Positions 48,279 to 57,555 are shown, counted from the first letter of the stretch. The stretch is 64,000 nucleotides of DNA from an uncultured Eubacteriales bacterium (GCA_902492065.1 CABUKE010000004.1:1-64000); one strand, 5' to 3'. The notes: generated from the sequence alone by a model not told the origin. Translations and numbers: made by a program.

Positions 48279-49673
48279 ATGAAAAACGGCGTATTTGGGG
48301 GGATTGGTTTGGCGGCAAGAAAGTACGAGATCGACATGAGCACAGGCTCGCTGGTGAAAAGTATCATTGCGTTCGTGATTCCGCTCATGCTTTCAAACAT
48401 TTTGCAGCTTTTGTACAATGCGGCGGATATTATTGTGGTCGGGCAATTTAGCGGAAAAGAGGCGCTGGCGGCGGTCGGCTCGACCGGGCCGCTCATTAAC
48501 CTTTTGACAAACCTGTTTATCGGTTTGTCCGTCGGTACGAGCGTATTGGTTTCGACCTGCTATGGGGCCGGCGACCGGGACGGGGTTGCGCGGGGCGTCC
48601 ATACGTCTGTGGTACTTAGCTTTATTGGCGGCGCGTTATGCCTGCTTGCCGGCGTATGTTTTGCGCGGCCCCTCCTGCTGATGATGGGGTCCCCGGAGGA
48701 TGTAATCGACATGGCAGTTCTGTACATGACGATTTACTTTATCGGCGCGCCCGCTTCCATTTTTTATAATTTTGGCAGCGCGATTTTGCGCGCATACGGC
48801 GACACGAAGCGCCCTTTATTTATTTTGACCGTTACGGGTCTTGTCAATGTTGCGTTAAACCTCGTGTTCGTAATCGGCTTCCACATGGGCGTGGCAGGCG
48901 TTGCAATTGCGACGATTACGGCGCAGTATTTGTCGGCAATCATGCTTGGCTGGTGCCTGGTGACGAGCCATGAGGCGTATCGGCTGTCGTTTAAAGAATT
49001 GAAGGTACATAAAGATCAGCTTCTCGCCATTCTGCGTGTCGGGCTCCCGGCCGGTATCCAAAGCTGTGTGTTCAGCATTTCCAATGTTATTATTCAGTCG
49101 TCCATCAACTCGTTCGGTTCGGTTGTCATTGCGGGCAACTCCGCGGCAGGCAACATTGAAGGCTTTATTTACACCGCTATGAACTCTATCCATCATGCGA
49201 CGGTGACGGCGACGGCGCAGAACATGGGCGCGAAGAAAAAAGAGCGCGTCTATCAAAGTCTGCGGGTCAACATATCGCTTGTCGTCATGGTCGGATTTGT
49301 ACTGGGTATTCTCGTTGTCATTTTCCGTGAACCGCTTTTGGGAATTTATTCGAGCGACCCGGCGGTTATTGCCGCGGGGGCAAAGCGGAATATGATGATT
49401 GGGTCTACTTACTTTTTGTGCGGTATGATGGAGGTCTATGTCGGGCATCTGCGTGGCATGGGTTATTCGCTTGTGCCGACGATTGTTTCCATCATAGGTG
49501 TATGCGGCGTGCGGATCGTGTGGGTATATACGGTGTTTGCCATGTTCCGCAACGTTTACACGCTCTATGCGGCATGGACGGTTTCGTGGCTGGCGACGGC
49601 GGCAATCCACTACATCTGTATCCTGTTTGTGCGCCGCCGGGCGATTGCAAAGGCCATGGGGGCAGAGGCGTAA
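48279..49673 (+). CDS. MATE-family efflux protein, second copy
   Basis: This gene encodes 464 residues with twelve hydrophobic segments. MSTGSLVKSIIAFVIPLMLSNILQLLYNAADIIVVGQFSGKEALAAVG is the classical start of the DinF/NorM-like Clostridial MATE group. GTSVLVSTCYGAGD, FGSAILRAYGDTKRPL, SSINSFGSVVIAGNSAAGNIEGF and ATAQNMGAKKKERV follow. It probably exports drugs or metabolites. ATG 48279 is preferred over ATG 48255 because AAGGA lies 9 bases before it, and because 48255 lies directly beside a TTGACA element (48248-48253). Confidence 0.88.
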   Translation: MKNGVFGGIGLAARKYEIDMSTGSLVKSIIAFVIPLMLSNILQLLYNAADIIVVGQFSGKEALAAVGSTGPLINLLTNLFIGLSVGTSVLVSTCYGAGDRDGVARGVHTSVVLSFIGGALCLLAGVCFARPLLLMMGSPEDVIDMAVLYMTIYFIGAPASIFYNFGSAILRAYGDTKRPLFILTVTGLVNVALNLVFVIGFHMGVAGVAIATITAQYLSAIMLGWCLVTSHEAYRLSFKELKVHKDQLLAILRVGLPAGIQSCVFSISNVIIQSSINSFGSVVIAGNSAAGNIEGFIYTAMNSIHHATVTATAQNMGAKKKERVYQSLRVNISLVVMVGFVLGILVVIFREPLLGIYSSDPAVIAAGAKRNMMIGSTYFLCGMMEVYVGHLRGMGYSLVPTIVSIIGVCGVRIVWVYTVFAMFRNVYTLYAAWTVSWLATAAIHYICILFVRRRAIAKAMGAEA

Positions 49674-49690
49674 GCTGCCGTAACTTGGTA

Positions 49691-49719
49691 TTGCCACAAC
49701 GGTGAAAATGCGGTATGAT
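49691..49719 (+). promoter_or_regulatory. promoter of the dockerin-protein gene
   Basis: TTGCCA (49691-49696), 17 bases, TATGAT (49714-49719). Confidence 0.7.
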
Positions 49720-49763
49720 ATAGATAAAACGAAAGAAACACAAATTCGAAAGTGGGGGCGCGG

Positions 49764-51542
49764 ATGAGGCGTATTTGGAAAAAAGTATGGATATGGGCTT
49801 TGATTGTAACGTTGCTGCCTGTTTATTCTGCCTCAGCGGCAGGAGTGAGTATTTTTTCTGCCACAGACGGAACAAACGACCTTTCTACCTCGGCAGAGCA
49901 GATTCTATCGCTGACAGCGCCGGGGGCAGAGATTGTAATTGAAGGGCTTGCAAGCCCTGTGGAAAGTGAAGTTACAATTCAGGTACGGAGCGCAACAGAG
50001 CCGGAAAATATCAATTATGTATATCAGCAGAAAAGCGATAAACACGGGATGTTTTCCTTTCGTTTCAGCACGGAGGGTTATGAGCCGGATACATACGCGG
50101 TTGCGGTAAACGTCGCTGGTGCAACGCAGGCGAAGATGCGCTATTTCCGTATTGCGCCGCCGCAGGTGCCAGAGGGTGCGCACGACGTGTTTGACTGCTT
50201 TACGGTCAACGGGCGGCCGGTTCGCTTTGATGACAGCAAATATGCCTTTGTAGGAATGACGGCGCAGGAGCGGGATACAGTCCCCGTGTTTGATATTTCC
50301 ACAGTGGATAAAACTGCTGAAGTGACGCTTACTCCAGCGTCCGTGCCGAAAATTCCCTGCGCGGTGAAGGTTGCTGTTTCGTTTTCCGACGGTACGGAAA
50401 AGGTATACAGTCTTGTGCTTGACGAAGTGTCAGAGGATAAGCGAATATCAAACCTTGTTGTTGCGGATAAGCGGGCCTCGGATTATGTGATTGAGGGCAA
50501 TATCCGTTTGGGCGACAGCGTGGAGAATGCGTCGTTGGTCTATTCCGACCGGACGAACGTATACTGGCGAAGCGCTTCTTCTCCTATTTTTGCTGGCGCG
50601 ACGCAGATTAAGCGCGCGAAGAGCGACGCGGGCGGATTTACCAACGACCAGACGACGCTTCCAAATGAGCCGAATGCGCCAAAAATCAGCACCCGGCCTT
50701 ATTATGCCGGTGCATATTCCGGACAGAACGGCGAGCCGTACTGGATGAGTTTTACTGTCCATGCCGACGCAACGGTGTACATGGCGGACGGACACGGACA
50801 AGGCTGGCCGAACAATGACGGTACGTGGAAAAACGACTCCTATTATGCTGTTGCGCATGGAGGGGGCGGCGCTTCCGCAAGTGGAAAGAACTTGTATTAT
50901 AAGAAGTTTAAAGCTGGCGATACCGTTCAGATTCCCAATTACGGCATGCCGGAGGGATGGCCGGAGAATGGTCAACGAATATGGGATCCGCCTGCGTTTG
51001 TGGTTGTGTGGGACAGCAATGGCACTGTAGAGGGTACAGATGCGAGCCTCACGTCAATATCGTATGAGATTGACGGCGGCGGGCATACACAGCTTACAGA
51101 GTTTCGCCCTGACTTGGACCACTATACGCTCGCTGTGGGGAGCAGTGTAGAACAGATTACTTTTAGCGCTGTAAAGTCAGATGAGGCAGCTTTGGTTGCA
51201 GAGGCGGCTTTTGAGCCGGTTCGGCTTAATAAAGCGGTTACGGAACACAAAATCCGGGTTGTTTCTGCCGGCGGTATCGTAGAAAAGACGTATACGGTCA
51301 CAATCAAAAAGGATTTAAGCAACTTGTTTTACGGCGATGTAAACAACGACGGTATGGCTTCAAGCGACGACGCGCTCTGGATTCTGCGCCGCGAGGTGGG
51401 ACTGGCAACACCGCAGGGGTTTAACTGGCTGGCGGCGGATGTAACCGGCGATGGAGAGGCGACGAGCGACGATGCACTCTGGATCTTGCGCTACGAAGTT
51501 GGGCTGCCGATACCGGATGGAATTTTAATAGGAAAGCAATAG
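49764..51542 (+). CDS. secreted protein with C-terminal type I dockerin
   Basis: This gene encodes 592 residues with a signal peptide (KVWIWALIVTLLPVYSASA). The N-terminal ~125 residues are beta-rich (APGAEIVIEGLASPVESEVTIQV, FRFSTEGYEPDTYAVAV) and resemble the corresponding part of the next secreted protein. The middle is not recognised. The last ~60 residues are two dockerin repeats: YGDVNNDGMASSDDALWILR, then ADVTGDGEATSDDALWILRYEVG, each with a D-x-N/T-x-D-G calcium loop. Dockerins bind cohesins in cellulosome-like complexes or on the surface. No cohesin is in this window. It could deliver a carbohydrate- or protein-binding unit to such a complex. ATG 49764 is preferred over GTG 49752. 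Confidence 0.82.
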   Translation: MRRIWKKVWIWALIVTLLPVYSASAAGVSIFSATDGTNDLSTSAEQILSLTAPGAEIVIEGLASPVESEVTIQVRSATEPENINYVYQQKSDKHGMFSFRFSTEGYEPDTYAVAVNVAGATQAKMRYFRIAPPQVPEGAHDVFDCFTVNGRPVRFDDSKYAFVGMTAQERDTVPVFDISTVDKTAEVTLTPASVPKIPCAVKVAVSFSDGTEKVYSLVLDEVSEDKRISNLVVADKRASDYVIEGNIRLGDSVENASLVYSDRTNVYWRSASSPIFAGATQIKRAKSDAGGFTNDQTTLPNEPNAPKISTRPYYAGAYSGQNGEPYWMSFTVHADATVYMADGHGQGWPNNDGTWKNDSYYAVAHGGGGASASGKNLYYKKFKAGDTVQIPNYGMPEGWPENGQRIWDPPAFVVVWDSNGTVEGTDASLTSISYEIDGGGHTQLTEFRPDLDHYTLAVGSSVEQITFSAVKSDEAALVAEAAFEPVRLNKAVTEHKIRVVSAGGIVEKTYTVTIKKDLSNLFYGDVNNDGMASSDDALWILRREVGLATPQGFNWLAADVTGDGEATSDDALWILRYEVGLPIPDGILIGKQ

Positions 51543-51550
51543 GGATTTGT

Positions 51551-51580
51551 ACAGGGCAGGCCGGCGGCCGCCCTGTTTTT
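51551..51580 (+). terminator. terminator after the dockerin gene
   Basis: ACAGGGC...GGCC / GGCC...GCCCTGTTTTT arms, very G+C-rich with five T. Confidence 0.85.
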
Positions 51581-51696
51581 GTACCGCTGCATAAGTGTGA
51601 AATGATAAAAATTAGGGTTTAAAAACCTATTTGTAAGGATTTCGTATAGTTTTTTTACAAATATAACAAAAAGAGTTTGATGCAGGGAAAAAAATA

Positions 51697-51725
51697 TTGA
51701 CAACCTGAACGGGAAAAGGTAAAAT
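51697..51725 (+). promoter_or_regulatory. promoter of the secreted repeat protein
   Basis: TTGACA (51697-51702), 17 bases, TAAAAT (51720-51725). A hairpin (AGCACAA/TTGTGCT, 51742-51761, then TTT) lies in the leader before the start codon. Confidence 0.8.
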
Positions 51726-51789
51726 CATATTAGAATATAGAAGCACAAGGGATGGTTGTGCTTTTGACTATTTAGGGGGGAGCTTATTC

Positions 51790-53256
51790 ATGAACAAAAG
51801 GAACTTGGGCAAGAGTCTGATGCGTGTTATTGCTGTTGTATGTGTAGTTGCCATGTTGCCGCTGGCAGCGTTTGCGGCAAGCGCGACGGTTACAATTGCA
51901 ACGGCGGTTTCTGGGGAAACACCTTTGGGCGCAACAGCGGCAGAAGCGCCGACGCTTTCGGCTGGAGCTGTGATTGATGTTATGGGTATGCACAGCACGC
52001 CTGATGCTGAGGTGACGTATTTGGTTGCGCCGGAGGGCGCGACAACGCCGATTGAGGGAATTGGACAGCGCACAAGTGCATCTGATACGGGCGCATTTAC
52101 CATAAAGGTTGCACTGCCGCAGGATATTGCGGATGGAACGTATTACATCAAGGTTGGCGGACAGGATGTTGACGCGCCGCAGAGCCGGTACTTCAAGATT
52201 GGCTCCGGAGAAACACCGGTTGTTCCGGAAGCGAGCCTGACGGTTACCATTACTGGTGCGGGCAAGGTTACGAGTACGGGTGCATACGAAGGCGAAATCA
52301 CGGGTGGTTCTGCTGTTGATTATGCGGTTGGGTCACAGTTTACGCTGACGGCGGCCGCAGAGGGGAGCGACAAGTTCATTCACTGGATTGACGCACGTTC
52401 CGGTCGTATTGTTTCGACAGAGCCGGCCTACAGCTTTACCCTTGGCACAGATATGACATTGCAGGCAGTGTTCCGCGCTGCGGACGCGCCAGCTTATGTG
52501 ATTTTTAAAGAGAAGAACAACAAAGTCCTCTTGTCGCAGGACAATGCAACCGACGTAAAGGTACCGGACGATCCGTATGCAATGGGGTACGAGTTTGAGA
52601 GCTGGGTTAATGAAAACGGCCTCCCGCAGAAGCTGAACGCAGGCGATGTCATTGCGGCAAATACATACACAGACGATATGGTATTTACGGCAAGTCATAA
52701 AGTAGCGGAAGAAACTTATACTGTAACGCTTGTGAATGCACAGGGAGCAGAAAGCGGCGAATATAAATATGACACAAGGTTGACCGTGATGCCGGCGGCA
52801 GCGCCGAGCGGGGAAAAGTTCTCCCATTGGGAAAAGGATGGAACGGTTATCAGCTATGATGAGGAGTATACCTTCTATGTAGCGGCGTACGATACGACGG
52901 TAGAGGCGAAGTATGTTGCGGCGGCGCAGGTTGTAACGCCGGAGCCGGTCATTGTTATGGCGGAGCCGTTTATGGTACAGACAAATAAGATTGCATTTTT
53001 CTCAGAGCGGAGCCTGCCGGAAGGATACACCTTGATTGAAACCGGTATTTTGCTGGGCAGCGGCGCACAGGAGCTGACGCTGGAAAACGCAATGTACACA
53101 AGCGTGTCTATTTCGACGGACCGCAACGGTCAGTACACCGTTCGCAAGACTGCACAGGCTGGGGAAGTATGGTCTGGCCGCGCTTATATGATTTATGAGC
53201 ATGACGGTGAGATTGTTACGGTTTACAGCAATACTGTTACAAAAAGCTACAATTAA
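51790..53256 (+). CDS. secreted beta-repeat protein
   Basis: This gene encodes 488 residues with a signal peptide (LMRVIAVVCVVAMLPLAAFAA). The N-terminal ~130 residues (LSAGAVIDVMGMHSTPDAEVTYLVAPEG, PQDIADGTYYIKVGGQDV, RYFKI) are like the start of the dockerin protein upstream. Two or three divergent bacterial repeats follow (TVTITGAGKVTSTGAYEGEI, KFIHWIDARSGRIVSTEPAYSF, LQAVFRA; YEFESWVNENG; KFSHWEKDGTVISYDEEYTFYV, VEAKYVA), similar to InlB B-type repeats. The C-terminal ~110 residues are unrecognised beta-type sequence. There is no SLH, dockerin or sortase motif, so retention at the surface is unclear. GGGGGGAG precedes ATG 51790. Confidence 0.8.
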   Translation: MNKRNLGKSLMRVIAVVCVVAMLPLAAFAASATVTIATAVSGETPLGATAAEAPTLSAGAVIDVMGMHSTPDAEVTYLVAPEGATTPIEGIGQRTSASDTGAFTIKVALPQDIADGTYYIKVGGQDVDAPQSRYFKIGSGETPVVPEASLTVTITGAGKVTSTGAYEGEITGGSAVDYAVGSQFTLTAAAEGSDKFIHWIDARSGRIVSTEPAYSFTLGTDMTLQAVFRAADAPAYVIFKEKNNKVLLSQDNATDVKVPDDPYAMGYEFESWVNENGLPQKLNAGDVIAANTYTDDMVFTASHKVAEETYTVTLVNAQGAESGEYKYDTRLTVMPAAAPSGEKFSHWEKDGTVISYDEEYTFYVAAYDTTVEAKYVAAAQVVTPEPVIVMAEPFMVQTNKIAFFSERSLPEGYTLIETGILLGSGAQELTLENAMYTSVSISTDRNGQYTVRKTAQAGEVWSGRAYMIYEHDGEIVTVYSNTVTKSYN

Positions 53257-53270
53257 TTTTAAATTGGTTG

Positions 53271-53299
53271 TTGACTTTTTACAGAATACCTATTATAAT
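53271..53299 (+). promoter_or_regulatory. promoter of the short SLH protein
   Basis: TTGACT (53271-53276), 17 bases, TATAAT (53294-53299). Confidence 0.82.
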
Positions 53300-53317
53300 G
53301 AATATATAAGATAACAG

Positions 53318-53347
53318 CAGGCAGACGGGCATGTTCCCGTTTGCCTG
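53318..53347 (+). terminator. leader hairpin before the short SLH gene
   Basis: CAGGCAGACGGG and CCCGTTTGCCTG arms, then TTT, inside the 5' leader. It is possibly an attenuator or an mRNA-stabilising hairpin; it is not the terminator of the upstream gene because the promoter lies before it. Confidence 0.5.
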
Positions 53348-53373
53348 TTTAACTCTGAAAAGGATGGTGCTAC

Positions 53374-54372
53374 ATGGTTGGAAAAAACATGAAAAGGATT
53401 GTGTCATACATAGTGGTGCTTTGTTTTGCATTTTCTATGTTGCAAATTGCGGCAGTTGCAGAGGATGTTACATTTTCTGATATGCCGGATAACTGGGCGA
53501 CAGATGCGCTGCAAAAGGCAGTGGATAACGGTTTGCTCAACGGGTATGACGGAATGATTATGCCAGACAATAACCTGACTCGTGCAGAGATGGCGGCAAT
53601 TATGGTACGTGCTTTCGGAGCAACGGCGGAAGCCGATATTTCCGCATTTACGGATGTTGATGCCGGCGCATGGTACTACGGCGATATGGCAAAGTCAGTA
53701 CAGATGGGGATTTTCCAGGGCGACGGGACAAACCTGAACCCGGATAACAATATTACGCGTGAGGAAGCGTTTACAGTACTTGCCCGCGCGTTTGAACTGG
53801 ATGCTGCAGACGGTGCGGTTCTGGATGTATTTACGGATAAGGCCGACGTTTCAGCATGGGCGGTTCCGACGGTTGCGGCCATTGTAGAGAACGGCTACGC
53901 ACAAGGTGCGGATGGGTATTTGAACCCGAAGAGCAACATTACGCGCGCAGAGTTTGCTGTTTTGATGGACAATCTGGTTAAGATGTACATCACCGAGCCG
54001 GGGTTATATTCCCATGTGGAAGACGGGAATATTCTGATTCGTGCCAATGACGTAACCTTGTCTTCCCTGACGGTAAAGGGCGACCTGATTCTTGGTGAAT
54101 CCGTGACTGCAAAAGGCGTTACGCTGTTAAGCTCGAATGTGGAGGGACGCATTGTGAATAACGACAACGACGATAAGATTGAATATGTTACAACTGGCGG
54201 CGGAGATTATCCGGGTGGGAATCCGGGTGGCAACCCCGGAGGTAACCCAGGCGGCAATCCGGGTGGGAATCCCGGAGGTAACCCGGGCGGCAATCCGGGG
54301 ACTGACCCCGACGATGAAGATAACCCAGGGGAAACCACAGATCCGGGAATTGACGACGGCGGTGACCTTTAA
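53374..54372 (+). CDS. SLH-domain protein with Gly-Gly-Asn-Pro repeat tail
   Basis: This gene encodes 332 residues with a signal peptide (IVSYIVVLCFAFSMLQIAAVA). Three SLH modules follow at ~30-210 (TFSDMPDNWATDALQKAVDNGLLNG, AFTDVDAGAWYYGDMAKSVQMGI, VFTDKADVSAWAVPTVAAIVENG, each with the I/LTRAE-type end). A short beta region (VTLSSLTVKGDLILGESVTAKGVTLLSSNVEGRIV) follows. The tail has seven GGNP repeats (~277-305) and an acidic end. It has no other functional domain and may act as a wall-bound spacer. Start: ATG 53374 with AAGGATGG upstream; ATG 53389 is possible. Confidence 0.85.
   Translation: MVGKNMKRIVSYIVVLCFAFSMLQIAAVAEDVTFSDMPDNWATDALQKAVDNGLLNGYDGMIMPDNNLTRAEMAAIMVRAFGATAEADISAFTDVDAGAWYYGDMAKSVQMGIFQGDGTNLNPDNNITREEAFTVLARAFELDAADGAVLDVFTDKADVSAWAVPTVAAIVENGYAQGADGYLNPKSNITRAEFAVLMDNLVKMYITEPGLYSHVEDGNILIRANDVTLSSLTVKGDLILGESVTAKGVTLLSSNVEGRIVNNDNDDKIEYVTTGGGDYPGGNPGGNPGGNPGGNPGGNPGGNPGGNPGTDPDDEDNPGETTDPGIDDGGDL
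54208..54300 (+). repeat. coding 12-base repeat (GGNP units)
   Basis: Tandem 12-base units encode seven Gly-Gly-Asn-Pro repeats. Synonymous changes between units form a higher-order 48-base pattern. Unit number may vary by slippage. Confidence 0.85.
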
Positions 54373-54388
54373 TCAAGTATGAATAATC

Positions 54389-54428
54389 AAGGAGCAGCTT
54401 TTTCCAAATTTGGTGAAGGCTGCTCCTT
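54389..54428 (+). terminator. terminator after the short SLH gene
   Basis: AAGGAGCAGC and GCTGCTCCTT arms around a 20-base loop, with a T-rich tail. Confidence 0.75.
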
Positions 54429-54455
54429 CTTTGTTTTACGGCGGTCAGGTTTTAT

Positions 54456-54484
54456 TTGACTATACAGTGGTTTTGTGATAGAAT
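54456..54484 (+). promoter_or_regulatory. promoter of the yybS-gdpP-rplI-dnaB operon
   Basis: TTGACT (54456-54461), 17 bases, TAGAAT (54479-54484). No further terminator is seen before ftsH. Confidence 0.7.
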
Positions 54485-54537
54485 ATACCATACTTATCGA
54501 AAGACATGAATAAAGTTGACAATGAGATTGGGAGTGC

Positions 54538-55482
54538 ATGGTTTTGATGAATATGGATAACAATGCGCCGCAAAAAGAGTACTGGGTTTGTATGCTGATT
54601 CTTGTCGTACTGACCGGGGCAAGTTTGCTGCCGGTTTTGTCCGGGCTTGCGCTCTATATTTTGTTACCCGCATGTTTGGCCTATCTGTTTGTCCGGTTTG
54701 ACTGGCGGTATTCGGCTGGGGCGGCAGCGGTAGTTTTGCTGGTTCCTATGCTGGTGATGCTGCAACCTGATGTGTCGGTCTTTTTGATTTGCGTTCCGCT
54801 TGCGGCGGGCGTCGCCTTTGCCGTACGGAAGAAGAAAAGCCTGCTTTTTGCCGTTTCGGCTGGTGTAGCGGGCGAGCTTGTGTCGGTTCTGCTCTTATAC
54901 TTGGCAGGTATTGTGGCAGCTGGCGGGGCAGAAGCGTTTCATGCGCAGATAGGCGGCTACTGGTCAGAAATGCAGGCCATGATGGACGAGATGTTTGCCG
55001 CGTATCAGATTCCGTCCGAAATCGGGATGGCGTACCAGCAGATGTTCTTGTCGCTGGTGCCAGCCATTGCAATCTGTATGGCGGCGTCCTTTTCCTATCT
55101 TGCATTTTACTTCTGCAATCTTTTTCTAAAGCGGCGTGACATCTCATATGTAGGAGTATATCGGCCGTTCAGCGAGATAAAAGCGGACAAATCCTGCGTG
55201 GTCGCAGTTATTGTCTTCTTTATCATCAGCCTGTTCGTTTCGGGAATATTTGCGCGCGCGCTGGTAAATCTGGTCGTGATTCTGGCCTTTTTCCTGTTTG
55301 TGTGCGGGTTTTCTACAGCTTGCTTTTTTGTAAAACGGATTCGGAGAAGGCCGGTTCGTATCCTTGTGTTTGTAATTTTATTTATGACGATTTTTATTAC
55401 CTCCTATCTGTTCATGTTTGTTGGTTTTATTGACGCATTTTTGAATATACGCAGAATCGGCCAGGGGCCGAAACCGGAGTAA
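54538..55482 (+). CDS. DUF2232 (YybS-like) membrane protein
   Basis: This gene encodes 314 residues with about eight hydrophobic segments. It follows the DUF2232/YybS layout: an N-terminal block of four or five helices, an amphipathic stretch with MQAMMDEMFAAYQIPSEIG, helices again, and the end FIDAFLNIRRIGQGPKPE. YybS is encoded just before gdpP in many Firmicutes; its biochemical role is unknown, and energy-coupling or cell-envelope roles have been suggested. GGGAG lies only a few bases before ATG 54538, so ATG 54547 is an alternative. Confidence 0.82.
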   Translation: MVLMNMDNNAPQKEYWVCMLILVVLTGASLLPVLSGLALYILLPACLAYLFVRFDWRYSAGAAAVVLLVPMLVMLQPDVSVFLICVPLAAGVAFAVRKKKSLLFAVSAGVAGELVSVLLLYLAGIVAAGGAEAFHAQIGGYWSEMQAMMDEMFAAYQIPSEIGMAYQQMFLSLVPAIAICMAASFSYLAFYFCNLFLKRRDISYVGVYRPFSEIKADKSCVVAVIVFFIISLFVSGIFARALVNLVVILAFFLFVCGFSTACFFVKRIRRRPVRILVFVILFMTIFITSYLFMFVGFIDAFLNIRRIGQGPKPE

Positions 55483-55545
55483 AGCGGAAATACTGTTTTC
55501 GGGATTGGGATATGGGCGTATAGGTGGAAAGGAAATACGGAGTAT

Positions 55546-57555
55546 ATGAAGAAGAACAAGTGGTATCTGAATAATTTATACCGTGCAATCAGCGTGGCAC
55601 AGTGGTGTGTGCTCGTCTGTGCATTTTTGACGTTTTTGACTGGGCCGGAGCAGCTATGGCTCGCGGTGGCGGAAACGGTGCTGTTTTTGGTGCTGATTCT
55701 GCTCAATGTCTTAGAGCGCAAACGGCGCGACCTGGATGTGAAGGAGTATGTACAGACACTTAATGACCATATGGATACGGCGACGAAAGACTCGCTCGTA
55801 AATTTTCCGTTTCCGATGGTTGTGGCACATCTGGATGGGCGCGTATCGTGGTATAACCAAAGTTTTGCCCAGATTATCTCCGGGGAGTCGCTCTTTGAGC
55901 GCCACATTTCTGATATCATAGAAGACCTTAACTGGAGCGACGTTCTGCGTATGCAGGAGGGGATATCGCTTACGGTTGTGTACCGGGAACATCAGTACAG
56001 TGTTATGGGCAATATTATCAAGCCGGATCCAAAACGGGACAATGAGTATTTGATTCTGCTCTACTGGCTCGATGAAACTGAGCTGAATACGATCAAGAAA
56101 AAATACCTTGATGAGAAAACGGACGTCAGCGTGATTTTGATTGATAACTATGACGACGTTATGAACAGCATGGAGGAATCGATTAAGCCGCAGATGAGCT
56201 CGCTGATTGCAAGGTATATCCATGAATGGATCGGCGACGCAAAGGGAATTTTAAAAAAACTGGAGCGGGACCGGTATATCTTTTTGTTTGAGCATAAAGA
56301 CCTTGACCGGTTTGTGGAGCAAAAGTTTGAGCTGTTAGACCGTGTGCGGGAAATCAGTATTGGTAACAAGACGCCTGCTACCATCAGTATCGGAATCGGC
56401 ACGGGTGGCGAAACGATTGCACAAAACGACGAGTATTCGCGCATGGCGCTCGACATGGCGCTCGGCCGCGGCGGCGACCAGGCGGTTATCCGCGACGACA
56501 GCCAGTTCCGCTTTTACGGCGGAAAGACAAAGGAGCATGAAAAGAGTACGCGTGTTAAGTCACGCGTGGTGGCATATGCGCTCCGCCAGCTTATTATGAG
56601 CGAGGACAATGTGGTGATTATGGGCCACAAGTCGCCGGATATGGATTCGATTGGGGCGGCAATCGGGCTGTCGCGCGGCGTGAAAAACCGCGGCAAACCA
56701 GTCTATATTGTGTGTGGGGAGTGTTCGAGTACGGTGTCGAAGGTCGTACAGGCCATGAAGGATGCCGCAGAGGAGAACAAAGGACTATTCATTACCCCAG
56801 AGGAAGCAAACCAGATTGTCGGCGAAAAGACGGTGCTGATTGTTGTGGATACACACCGCCCGTCGCTGACGGAGAACCCGGAACTTTTGAAAAAAGCGGG
56901 AGAAATTGTTTTGATTGACCATCACAGGCGCAGCACAGAGTTTATTGAGAACTGTTCGCTTGTGTACCACGAGCCATACGCCTCCTCGGCAAGTGAAATG
57001 GTGGCGGAGCTGCTGCAATACATGGATAATAAGGTGGCTCTGACGAAGCTGGAGGCCGAGGCCATGTACGCCGGCATCTATATGGATACGAAAAACTTTA
57101 CGTTTAAAACCGGTGTACGTACGTTTGACGCGGCATCGTTTCTGCGCAAGCACGGCGTGGACACCGTGGCGGTGAAAAAGATGTTCCAAAGTGATTTGGT
57201 ACACTATAACAGCCGGGCGCACATTGTTGGCAATGCGGAGTTTGTGCGTGACGATATCGCTGTGGCAGTCAACACAGAGCCGGTCAGCGACGCGCCGATT
57301 GTTGCGGCGCAGGCGGCGGACGAACTGCTTGGGATTGAGGGCGTAGAAGCTTCGTTTGTTATAACGAAGTCGGGCGACGCAGTACTGATCAGCGGGCGGT
57401 CGTGGGGCGGCTACAACGTGCAGGTGATACTTGAAAAGCTGGGCGGCGGCGGTCATATGACGGTTGCAGGTGCGCAGTTTTACGATTCCACCGTACAGGA
57501 GGTTAAAGAACGCCTCCTGTCGGCGATTGATGAGTACATCAGCGACCGGGAGTAA
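55546..57555 (+). CDS. gdpP: cyclic-di-AMP phosphodiesterase GdpP
   Basis: This gene encodes 669 residues. There are two N-terminal membrane segments (~15-32 and ~38-56), a degenerate PAS domain (~80-150; VNFPFPMVVAHLDGRVSWYNQSF), a degenerate GGDEF domain (~175-305) and a DHH-DHHA1 module. The catalytic marks are MGHKSPDMDSIGAAIG near 364, VVDTHRPSLTE, LIDHHRRSTEF near 457, and GGGGHMTVAGAQF near 633. It cleaves c-di-AMP to pApA and so affects wall homeostasis and potassium/osmolyte control. It lies 63 bases after yybS and 34 before rplI, the conserved order. A weak GGAAATACGGAG precedes ATG 55546. Confidence 0.95.
   Translation: MKKNKWYLNNLYRAISVAQWCVLVCAFLTFLTGPEQLWLAVAETVLFLVLILLNVLERKRRDLDVKEYVQTLNDHMDTATKDSLVNFPFPMVVAHLDGRVSWYNQSFAQIISGESLFERHISDIIEDLNWSDVLRMQEGISLTVVYREHQYSVMGNIIKPDPKRDNEYLILLYWLDETELNTIKKKYLDEKTDVSVILIDNYDDVMNSMEESIKPQMSSLIARYIHEWIGDAKGILKKLERDRYIFLFEHKDLDRFVEQKFELLDRVREISIGNKTPATISIGIGTGGETIAQNDEYSRMALDMALGRGGDQAVIRDDSQFRFYGGKTKEHEKSTRVKSRVVAYALRQLIMSEDNVVIMGHKSPDMDSIGAAIGLSRGVKNRGKPVYIVCGECSSTVSKVVQAMKDAAEENKGLFITPEEANQIVGEKTVLIVVDTHRPSLTENPELLKKAGEIVLIDHHRRSTEFIENCSLVYHEPYASSASEMVAELLQYMDNKVALTKLEAEAMYAGIYMDTKNFTFKTGVRTFDAASFLRKHGVDTVAVKKMFQSDLVHYNSRAHIVGNAEFVRDDIAVAVNTEPVSDAPIVAAQAADELLGIEGVEASFVITKSGDAVLISGRSWGGYNVQVILEKLGGGGHMTVAGAQFYDSTVQEVKERLLSAIDEYISDRE

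Noticed and set aside
54208..54300. Short tandem repeats that could look like a CRISPR-type array
   Set aside because: The unit is 12 bases, has no unique spacers, and is in frame inside a coding sequence for GGNP repeats.
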